From Poronia punctata (taxonomy: Eukaryota; Ascomycota; Sordariomycetes; Xylariales; Xylariaceae): a stretch of 64,000 nucleotides of DNA. The stretch covers positions 1 to 64,000 of the forward strand of contig MU401464.1 in NCBI GenBank assembly GCA_022579005.1, in the 5' to 3' direction. The position numbers were made by a program, and so were the translations under genes. Every line of letters starts with the position of its first letter. Within the stretch, counting starts at the first letter, position 1. Below, one piece after another: positions 46,486 to 56,300 of the stretch. A model generated the notes under the pieces. That model saw only the letters and a list, made by a program, of their open reading frames with translations, had not been told where the DNA came from and searched no databases.

Positions 46486-46944
46486 ATGCTATCGCTTCAA
46501 CAGCACATCGAAGCCGAGTCGGCTCGCTGGGCGGCATCGAGGGGGGTCAAACTATACGAAGGTTCCATCACAGCTTCCGTCACCAGCTCAACAACCTCCA
46601 TATTCACAGCCTCAGAGACAAACTCGGAAGGAAAACTACAGTCTAGATACACAACGCACAGACTATCCCGACGCTCGTCGACCTCGAGCTTCGCAACAGA
46701 GTTCGAGCCAGAACCAGAGCAGCAGCAGCAGCAGCAGTTTGTCGCGCCGCGAGACACCAACGGCGCACCCATCACCGTATACGCATCGTTCGAGGCTGCA
46801 GCGGCGCAGAGCATCTCACGTTTATTCCCTGCTCCAACCGACAATGTAGAACAGGTGGGGCCAGAGGAAGAGCCGAGACGCCTAGTCACGCCCGGGAAAC
46901 TTTATGAGAACGAGGAAGACGACGATGAGATTGTTTATGAGTGA
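46486..46944 (+). CDS. Small hypothetical protein, 152 aa
   Basis: An intronless ATG-to-TGA frame with coding-like composition. The N-terminus, MLSLQQHIEAESARWAASRG, looks like an amphipathic helix. The middle is Ser/Thr-rich, then comes a six-glutamine run, and the C-terminus is acidic (YENEEDDDEIVYE). No signal peptide, membrane helix or known domain was recognised, and most of it is predicted disordered from composition. The clean start, the biased codon use and the well-defined acidic end argue that it is real, probably a lineage-restricted gene. I assign no function. The open plus-strand frame starting at 46454 in another phase is a shadow. Confidence 0.55.
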   Translation: MLSLQQHIEAESARWAASRGVKLYEGSITASVTSSTTSIFTASETNSEGKLQSRYTTHRLSRRSSTSSFATEFEPEPEQQQQQQFVAPRDTNGAPITVYASFEAAAAQSISRLFPAPTDNVEQVGPEEEPRRLVTPGKLYENEEDDDEIVYE

Positions 46945-48306
46945 GCGAGCGAGCGAGGCGAAAAAAAACAAAAATAAGTACAACAGAGCAAAAGTCGAGA
47001 CAAAAACTCGGAAATACGCGCAGATGATGAGCGAATAGAGGACGGAAAGAGAGACACGTCTGTCTGTCTACAGTCTGTCTGCTCGATTGAAACGAAAACG
47101 TCTGGGCGCCAAGAATATTCCTCGCTTCATCTGCAGCTTGCGGCCTTTTTTTTTTTTTTTTTTTAAACCTGACAATCTTCTTCCGGATGCGCCTTTCTAT
47201 CTACAAAGCAAACTTTTGAAGACCAACCGTCATATAATGACTAGCGGTGTACTTGTTTATCGTACGGTCGGCTCAGAGTTGTCAGTTTGAGAGACCTTTC
47301 GCACACGCAGCGGGCCAGTTAACGCTTTCCCCCCCGCAACAGGAATGTGGTGGGGGGAAAGCATGGGCGCGGATGCAGCATGCACGGCGCCATGCAGCTA
47401 ATGAAAAAAGGTGCATGTAGTTTTTATGTGCGGGAATAGCTTCCCACTTACATATGTTAGGTATTTTCTACCTATCCAGGGAAGGAAGGAGAGAAGACGG
47501 GAAGGAACGAGGGATCTTGGCATGGCTTGCTGGTTATCAGATCCCCTTCAGCGGGGACCACTCGATTGCCTACCCACCCGCCTCCCGGTCCGGACAACGA
47601 GAGAAAATGCCGGGGAATGATGTCGGACCGGGCCTTAACTAAGGATACGATATGGACAGGGAGAATGACTTGTCGATTCACGAGGCACGCGGCGCACAAC
47701 ACGAGACAACAGACAGGAGACTTGGCCGATATGGGATGGCAAGGGTGATAAGGCTATCATCATACCTACCTCATCAGAGCACAGTAGCGAAGCTATACGA
47801 AGAGCAAATGTTGGGGTCCTTGTACATATGAAGGGCATATAAAAAGATTTAGAGTCTAATCAGTTGTCTGGGCCACCTTGAACAAGTGAGACTGCTTTAC
47901 CTAGCTTGTCAAGATACAGCGTAGGTAGAGGAACGACAGAAGTGACAGAGATACGCAGGTACATACATATATAAACTATTGTATCCTTTATAATTTGTAG
48001 TCTTTATAACTGTTCTACGAGTATGGGATTAGATGGTGATGTGTTCCAATGCGAGGTGAGTCTCGTCTCGGCCTTGTAGGGCCAATCTACGAACACATCG
48101 ATACGGTGAACAAGGTACCTGCCAGATATTTAGTAATCTGAAATGCGCGTTGCTACTGTTCCCAAGGAATCAAAACATACGTGAGGTCAAAGGGTATTTT
48201 ATCAACAAGGTCAGAAGCACCCTGAGCAATATGAACTCGAATTCTGCAGAAGCTCTAGGGTAGGTTGAGTCCCCACGCATTCGCTACCTACGAGTACCTA
48301 CACATA
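46945..48306. other. Intergenic region left of the foldback element
   Basis: About 1.4 kb with a 17-18 nt poly-T tract near 47146-47163 and octamers TACGAGTA near 48015 and 48285. Small open frames overlap in several phases (47411-47838) without any recognisable product. Confidence 0.5.
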
Positions 48307-48942
48307 CTAGGGGGCCTACCCTTGGTCAACCCCCTTTGCTGCGCTTAGGGGGCGTCAATACCTCTAGAAACGCTATTATTTATAAAAAATAACAGGGGTG
48401 TATAGACTAATTAGAGGCTGCAAACAGGCTACAAACCTACTTTTTTAGCTGCAACAACTTTCTAGAAAAAAATTAGAAAAATAATCTAGCTTTGTAATTA
48501 GATTTCTAGCACTTAAAATACCTTATATACCTAGTATTATATATAACGCAGGTTTATTTGTTGTTTTTTAAGCTGTTAAAAAACGTTGATTTTGTATAGT
48601 AATTAAGGGGGGTGCTTGTAGGTATACAGACCAACAGAGAGGCAGATTGCTATACAAAATCAACGTTTTCTAACAGCCTAGAAAACAACAAATAAACCTG
48701 CGTTATATATAATACTAAGTATATAAAGTATTTTAAGTGCTAGAAATCTAATTACAAAGCTAGATTATTTTTTTAACTTTTTTTTAGCAAGTTATTTTTA
48801 GTTAAAAAAGTAGGTTTTTAGCTATTTGCAGCCCTTAATTAGTTTATATACCTTTGTCATTTTCTATAAATAATGGCGTTTCCAGAGGTATTGACGCCCC
48901 CTGAGCGCAGCGAAGGGGGTTGACCAAGGGTAGGCCCCCTAG
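48307..48942. mobile_element. 636-bp palindromic foldback / MITE-like element with TA target duplication
   Basis: The left end CTAGGGGGCCTACCC is mirrored exactly at the right end as GGGTAGGCCCCCTAG. The two arms (48307 to about 48603, and about 48651-48942) are inverted copies along nearly their whole length, leaving a loop of about 45 bp. Both ends are flanked by TA (48305-48306 and 48943-48944), which fits a Tc1/mariner-type target duplication. There is no coding capacity. In the outer ~115 bp of the arms I count about a dozen mismatches, all transitions; inner parts also have a few indels and transversions. Inference: a non-autonomous DNA element, possibly touched by RIP or simple cytosine deamination. 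No known family name is claimed. A transcript across it would fold into a long hairpin. Confidence 0.8.
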
Positions 48943-49201
48943 TACTCGTACATACTACAAGAACAACCGCCAAGTCGCGTCTTGCGCTAGCCTCTTTCAG
49001 TAACAAACTGCACTCCCTCTCGCTATGCAAGACTATCCATCTATCTACTAATAAATGTAGGAACATTCTGTCACGTCAAATTTACGTAGTATTACGCATC
49101 AGGGCCCCGATCGTCAAATTATAGAAACCGCCTGATTGTAGCCCAAGCTGCCAGCCACACTCCGCCGTTACTGAAGCTTTTGGTAACCGCACAAAGTCAC
49201 A

Positions 49202-51028
49202 ATGGCAACAGATCCGCCTATACCACCTGGTGGTGGTGGTGGTGGAGGCGGTCTCTCCCTCTACGCAAACTTACTAGAGCCCGACAACAACACCAACAAT
49301 AATGCGCCAGGTTCAATCTCGAGAGCCCCCGTGGTATCGCAAGAGGCGCTCGACGCCGTCAAGGAACAGAAGCCCGTCGCCTCGGCATTGCGCTTCCAAC
49401 CGATCCGTCGACCACAACAGAAGGTCCAGAAACCCAAGGGGGCCGCTTTTCCAAAAAAGGTGTTGCCTGCCGACTCGGCGGCCGCGGCGGCGGCGCCTCC
49501 GCCAAAGAGCTCGATAGCCGACTGGGCCGCGACGAATGAAGATGACGAGTACATGTACGGCACAGGCGAGAAGAGGGCACGGGGCGGTCGGAAGAGGAAG
49601 AATAAGAACAAAAAGTCCGACACGGTCCCCGTGGAGACGGACTGGGACGAGATATACGATCCTTCCAGGCCGACTAATGTAGACGAGTACCTCCGGAGCG
49701 ACGAGCGGATACGCGAGGTGCAGGAGTGGAAGGCTTTGCTGTACAAACATCGGCGGCGGGAACGCGACGCAGATAGTTGGGATAGTGAAGAGGACGAGGA
49801 TAGTAGTCACCGTCCCGTTAATAATAGTACGTTGAACATCCACATCCACATCCATATCCACATCCATATCCATGTCCATATTTCGTATAAACATGTATTT
49901 TGAAAAAAGCTGGACTATGCAAACGCAGTTGCTAATTGCAAACCTCATCTTTTCAACAGATCAGTTTGCGCCCCCAGAGTCGTACTCCTTTGCGCCGCCG
50001 CCACCCTCACCTCCCCGTGCCCCTCCACCCGACGACAAAACCGGCGACGACGCATTCGCACGCCGTCTGGCCATGTCACAGGGACAGGCACCCCCACCAC
50101 CCCATTCTCCCGCCCCCCTTCCGCCTCCTCCTCCACGTTCTCGGCCTTCAGAACCCGACCTCTCAACCATATCGCGCGAGCCCGTCCGCTACGCGCCACC
50201 GCAGCAGAAAGACCCAGACTCTATGGACATCGATAACAACGACGACGACGACGACAAATACGTACCTCCAGACTCGTCCTCCACAGCCGACGAGCCCGAT
50301 ATAGAAAATATAGGGATCGGCCTGAACCGGCCGAAGCAGAAGGGCTTCGCGGCCCGTCTGATGTCCAAATACGGCTGGTCCAAGGGCCAGGGACTCGGCG
50401 CCGAGGGCAGCGGTATCGTGCAGCCGCTACGCGTCCAAGTCGACAAGCGGAAGAAGAAATCCGATGCCGAGGGTGGCGGATGGGCTCAGCCGGCCGGCAT
50501 GGGTAAGATCCTCGCAGCCAAGAAGACAGCGGCAGCGGCAGGAGCCTCGTCGGAAAGCGCAGCAGGTGGAGGCGGCAAGTTCGGCGTCATGAGCAACGTC
50601 ATAGTGCTCCGGAACATGTTGGACGGCATGGAAGATCTCCAGTCGGAGATCGAGAACGGCCTCGGACAGGAGATTGGCGAGGAATGCGGCGACAAGTATG
50701 GTCGCGTCGAGAGGCTGTATATCGACGTCGAGGGCCGGAGGGTATTTATCAAGTTTACGGATCAGGTGTCGGCGTTGAGGGTATGTCTGTCTTCTTCTTG
50801 TCTTGTCTTGTCTACTTCTCATCCTTTTCTTCTTTCTTTTCTTAACAACTCCACCCCTCGTAACACCTACACCTACAGCTACTTCAAAAACACCCATCAA
50901 GGAGAAAAGTACACAACTAACGACTAAAACAGGCAGTCAACGCCCTCGACGGCCGCATATTCGCCGGAAACGCCATCGTACCGCAATACTACGACCCGGA
51001 GAAGTTCGACCGGCGTATCTACGAATAA
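49202..51028 (+). CDS. Splicing factor 45 (SPF45/RBM17/DRT111-like): G-patch plus UHM-type RRM
   Basis: Three exons (49202-49826, 49960-50780, 50933-51028) give 513 aa. The N-terminal half is disordered and includes an eight-glycine run, a basic nuclear-localisation-like patch (RARGGRKRKNKNKK) and the segment DWDEIYDPSRPTNVDEYLRS found in SPF45 proteins. A proline-rich stretch follows, then a G-patch (about residues 335-375: GFAARLMSKYGWSKGQGLGAEGSG). The C-terminal RRM (about 415-513) is a U2AF-homology motif with the R-x-F signature RIF in loop 5. SPF45 acts in 3' splice-site choice in the nucleus; the G-patch is expected to engage a DEAH helicase. Intron 1 (133 bp) carries a CATCCA-type tandem repeat and intron 2 is 152 bp. 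The last exon was added by matching the family end DPEKFDRRIYE. Confidence 0.94.
49836..49882 (+). repeat. CATCCA/CATATC hexamer tandem repeat in intron 1 of the SPF45 gene
   Basis: About seven imperfect copies of a CATCCA-type hexamer lie just after the 5' splice site of intron 1. The repeat keeps the reading frame open into the intron, which explains the long apparent ORF. Confidence 0.85.
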
Positions 51029-52102
51029 TTGTTATTGATGCCTTATCCCAAAATAAAGCAGCTACCTTAACATCTAACATCACAATTGCGCGTGGCAGGG
51101 GCGAAGACAGACCTGGACGAACCACAACCCCCCAACAGGAATCATGCAGTGTCACGAGAGACAAGAACAGAAGGGGGAGTGACTGTTTGTGTGGATTAGG
51201 TAAACAGGAAGAAGAAACAATCTGTGCCAACAGAAAGCGATAAACAAACCCGGGTCACAGTCGTGTCCCCTTCATGACTCCCGCGTGGACCAGACGCACT
51301 GCATTGCATCCCCTATTCCGAATACTTCTATACTTTGTGCATACGTAGTTCAGGCGTGCTTGTAACATACGTCTTTAGTGTGCAAAAGGGCGAGTCAACG
51401 TTGAAGGGCTCCAGACGCATGTGCAACCATGTCACATGTAAGAGTTCTTAGGGGAAAAACCCCCAATACAGGCAGACGTAGCATCTAAATCACAATACAC
51501 ACTACTCTACAGATGGATCTCAAAACTCGAACCGTATAGAATTAACCCAGGCTCACGTAGAATTTGGCAATGGACTTAAGAGGAAAAAGTATTCATGTAT
51601 TAAATAAACCCCCAGCAAGAGGGGATATGCGCCAGTTTTGGACCGCTGCTATGTTCTTCACCCATTACACGAGGGAGCAACCCTTCAAACCATGGTTTCC
51701 CGACACTGGTATCTTCACCGAGCCTACCACAACCCCACTAATGTTTCTTACTTCCCAACGAGGTCTATACGCCCAAGCAGCTTCCGTCTGTCCGGACACA
51801 ACAAGAACCAACTCCAGGACTCCACATTCCGTTCCAAGACGTTGCTGGTCAAATGCAAAGCGGCTTAACGAAGTCTCAGCCCGAAAATTGAACGAGATCA
51901 CAGGACAGGGTAAGTCGGGAAAAGGCAACAGGTTCAGGTTTCCTGATAAGACAGGCGTGGGACTATCTCTGGCCACCTGTGTGGTATGTCAAATTCCAAC
52001 CACAGGGCTACAAGCCACAAAAGGACATTGCTTCGTAGAGTATACTAGCGGAGACCAGTTGTGACCTATCTGCCCCATGGCACGGTAACTCATCCACTCA
52101 AT
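51029..52102. other. Convergent intergenic region between SPF45 and ecm33-like genes
   Basis: About 1.1 kb between two stop codons. An AATAAA-like string (AAAATAAAGC) lies about 20 bp after the SPF45 stop. An open frame at 51564-52064 (plus) has no motif and probably lies over the 3' UTR of the minus-strand gene. Confidence 0.5.
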
Positions 52103-53369
52103 TTACAAGAACATGGCAACGAGACCAGCGAGAGAGGCCAAGCTGACAAGAGTCGGCATGCTGACACCAGCGAGGGAAGCAGCGCTGTCATCATCACCGT
52201 TGTCACCACCCTTGCCGCTGCCGGTTTCGGTACCATCGGTGTTGTTGTTGGCGAGGGCGTCCTTGCTCTCGCAGGCAGTGACCTTGCCCTGGATGACAGT
52301 ACCGCTGAAATCATTGAGCTTCTCGCACGACTTCTCGATGTCCTCAGTGCTAACGAATTGGGCGGTTCCGACCACGTTATCAAGCTTGGGCAGGTCGATC
52401 GAGTCGAAGGAGCCGCGCATGATGATGGCACCACCAACGTCCTTGAGAGAGTCGAGACCGTTGATCGACTCGAGAGCAGTATTGTTCGCAATGGTCAAGC
52501 CACCACCAATATTCTTCAAAGCAGGGAAGGAGAAGTTGCCGAGCTTGGGGTTGCTGACAAAGGCCAGATCACCGTCCTGGATATCGGTCAAGTTGGGGGC
52601 AGTGAAGCTCTGGAAGTAGTTCGAGTCGAAACGCATGGAGCCATTGATGGTCTTGAGAGACGGGATAGAGAAGGAGCTGACGTTGGCCACAGTCATGTTG
52701 GCAGCCCATTCCAAGTTGGGCATCTCCACGTCGAGATCCAGACCGTTGGCCTGGATGTACAGGAGGTTGCTCAAAGTCTTAATGCTACTAGAGAACTTCG
52801 ACAGGCGTCGGTTGTTGTTGATGTTCAGATCTGTGACTTCCTGGACGTTGAGACCATCAAGATTGATGATGAAGGTGTCTTGAACAAGGACGCTCTTTGC
52901 CTTGGTGATACCGGGTGTTCCGAATGTGGGCTCGGGTAGCTTGTTCAGGGTACCCCATTCAATGGAACCAACCTCAGATAGTGCTGGGAAGACCAATGAG
53001 GTAAGAGAAGTAGCATTCTGGAGCTGGAAGATATCGCCAATAGACTTTAGAGTGTCGCTCTGTAGGCTTTGAAGGAGACCGTTGTTCTTGACGACCAAGC
53101 TTCCCTTAACCTCTGTAAGCTCACCGCCGCCCAGGTCAATCGTGGGACCAGCACCGGTGCTAAGGACGATATCGTGCGAGACACTTCGGCATTTGCTAAT
53201 CTCGGTGGCATCGGCTTGGTTGTTAATCTCGACGGGATCATCTTTGCAGCCAACAGCAGCGGCACCTGAACAAGTATTAGCCTATTAGTTGCAATAGCTC
53301 GAGTCAGCGTAACTCACCAGAAATCATGCCGAATGCCGCAACGGCAGCTAGAACGTCTTTTGTGTACAT
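52103..53369 (-). CDS. ecm33: Ecm33/Sps2-type GPI-anchored cell wall protein
   Basis: Two exons on the minus strand (53318-53369, 52103-53265; intron 52 bp) give 404 aa. A cleavable signal peptide (VLAAVAAFGMISGAAA) is split by the intron and is followed by a cysteine-containing mature start. The body is a run of leucine-rich, receptor-L-like repeats (for example LTSLVFPALSEVGS, LGNFSFPALKNIGGG), the fold of the Ecm33 family. A Ser/Gly/Asp-rich stretch and a C-terminal hydrophobic tail (PTLVSLASLAGLVAMFL) form a GPI attachment signal. Ecm33 proteins sit at the plasma membrane and wall and are needed for wall integrity. Codon use is strongly biased, as for an abundant protein. The upstream open frame to 53810 on this strand would be leader. 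Confidence 0.94.
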
Positions 53370-56300
53370 TTTGGCTGTTGATGAGTGTATGTCAGCAATT
53401 AGTCTGGGTGGAAAAGCTATTGAAAAGGCAAGTTTGCAACAACTCTTGTGGTTGTTGCCAAATAAAAAAATGAAATAATCAGCCAGGCCAGGGTGTAAAC
53501 AGAGGCGTTTTCTTTCTAAACTTTGACGCGTCCAAAAATGGATGATCATGGAGCTGGAAGAGATAATTTGCTCAAAGACACGTTTGGAACGAGATGCAAA
53601 TGGCGAATAAAAACAACATCGAGCCAAAGCCTTAATGTCCGGCAAGTTCCATGTGAAAAACAAAGCTCTCTCTGGATCTTGACAACTCATTTGAGCAGTC
53701 GCAACAAAGGATAATAGTGGGATCCCAGTGGGAAGGCAATGGACCAGGTTTGATTCTGGCTGGTCGATTAGGCAGTCGTCAGGGGCGAGACAGCCTGTCG
53801 TCCTTTCCACACCAGCTCACAACTCGGCCCACATGACCCTGATTCCATAGCCGAGGGACGTAGCTTCTCGCAAATTTCGTGGTTCCACCATATGTCCTTC
53901 CTTCGACGATTGTCTTCGTCCTATTTAGGTTGACGCAGAAATCGTGCTTGATGCCAGACGTAGTCCAAATTATACCTGGTATTTTCCCAAGCAGAACGGT
54001 TCCCCTTGGGTTCGCAGCAACGGTCCAATAATCTTGTTCGTTGAATGGCAGCCTTCGAAACAATCACCTCGCTGACGGAACAGTTTGAACACACGACGCC
54101 TCGATCCACTCTGACGAAGCCATCACGACCAAAAATGGGTGGCAAGGTACACGGTATGCTAAATGAACGACCAAAAACAAGAGATATAACAACTAACCTT
54201 GAATTGAAAGTGATTTCACGCTCTAGTTATTCTGTGTAATTGGTAGCCTCGTCTTGTCGGCTATATGAACTCGTGGTAGGGTGAAAAGGTGGTACTTTTT
54301 TTTCGGTCGGAGAAAATAAAAGTAATCGGTAGGTAGGTAGGTTGTATTAAAGGGTAGGAAGTAATGTAGCGAGCGCTCTTCCTGTATGAAGAAGGAATAT
54401 GGACAAACGAATGAATCCGAAATTGGAGAAACTGCAGGTTTGTTAGAGGTCAAAAGACAGGAGAGATGGAGGAGAAGATGAGTTAAGACAACAGGAAAAC
54501 CCGAAACGATTTTGAATCCAACTGATGGATTTTAGGGGAGGGAGGGATTGGCAGGGGGTAGTGGGAGTAGAACGAACCGGGCGCAGACCTTGGAAAAGAA
54601 CAGGGCAAAAGGGGCAGAAATTGGAGATGCGTATGTTGACTCAGAATACACTGTGCTCTTGTAGGATTGGTCACTGTTGTCTCATTGGCTCATCTTCTAC
54701 TAGATTGTTTCCCAGTGGCTGCTAGAATTGGAAGACCCATTCAAGTTATCCACATTAGTTTGATTGTTATGGTACGTATCAGAAATCTAGATGTATCGGC
54801 CGTCCTGGTCCCTGGACGACGGACAAACCCACTACCATTACAGTGCACTACCACATTGTAACTACAGAGATCGAGATACCTAGTAGAGCTAGGTACCAAC
54901 TAATTATTCCCACCGTGAAATATGTGTACATACGTACTAATGTTTGGACTCGTAAAGGAGCAGAAACACCGTTACAAAGTTAGATCTTCCTGCAATCCTT
55001 GTTGTTTTCAGGCCCTGACCAGCAGTCTTCTTCCACTTACGTGTAGGTTAGAACTTTGCTCATGCACAGGCTACGAGTACAACTTCTAAATACTCGTAGT
55101 AAAGCCTACCACAACCAAGTGATGACGACTCGTTGCCCCCCACCAAGAGTCATTCCGGGCTAGATCTTCTTCATACCAAGTACAGTAGAGAAGTACATAA
55201 CACTTGGTATTCACCATATCCTGTACATTGGCCGATGTCAAATCCATCAACATGCTTCACATTAGTAGGTACCTACAAGTATTACCTTTGATACTATTTA
55301 CCTAGTAATTAGGTACTAGTACGTAGGTAATTGACCCCGGCACGTGCCCTGGTCAGGAGGTCAGACCTCCTATCTAAAACCTCCATCTTTAATTGTCTAC
55401 CAAGCTTCGTATCCAAAATCTATCGTAGAATAGCCAGGTCCTTGAACCTACCTATTACACCCAGTTATTCCGAACCAAACACACAACAACTTGTTGTTTC
55501 TGCTGCCATAACTCCCAGAAACTATCTTCATGAATACACACTGACAGTACTGGAGCCTCATGCCAGAGCCCGAATAATGAGCAAATCTCTATTCTCGCTT
55601 GGCAGATCTTTTAGGCCTGACTAAGAAGCTTGGCCGCATCTGCATCCGCCTGTGCACAGCGTACAGCGTGGAGGGAGCAGCACGGAACGGGTAGGTACTG
55701 GACATCTCAGCTTCCACCAGCTGGAACTTGTGTTGTGTGGTCTGAAACACTCTTACAGGGTTGGTTGTACAGCACGCAATCAGGTTTTCCATGTCACTCA
55801 AGCCCAAACTCTTTTTATCTGCCATTTATGAAATATTATAGTCTACTTTTTCATGTCTATGCATCCTCGACACCATTATATCCATGAGGGGTTGTAAAGG
55901 AATATCAGCTCTTTGCGGGACTTTCCGCATCCTCGTCACAATGGGAGTCTCATCAAAATTGGGAAATTTGCATGGAGATATGGACGGACGCGTATCGTAG
56001 GCTAGAGATACAGTACGCGACAGCTCACAAGATTGTGTTAGCCCTCCTGGGCACTAGTCCAGGTACTAGCCTGATCGAGCACGCATCCACTACACGCAGT
56101 AGCGCCTACCCATTTCCCCCCCGATCCGAAGATTCTGACCAATTCGAGCTTCCAAAAACCAATATTACAACAGCAGAATTTTGCAACAGCAGGTAGTTCG
56201 GAAATCTTATTTAGCGTATACGTATTTAGATGGGTTTGATCCACAGAGTTCGATGACGATGAACGTGGAGACAGATCTCTCCTTTTCTGACAACTACTGT

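Noticed and set aside
51564..52064. 166-codon open frame on the plus strand
   Set aside because: Lies over the 3' flank of the minus-strand Ecm33-like gene and shows no family motif or coding-like composition.
52061..52939. 292-codon frame opposite the Ecm33-like gene
   Set aside because: Antisense shadow of a highly codon-biased gene.
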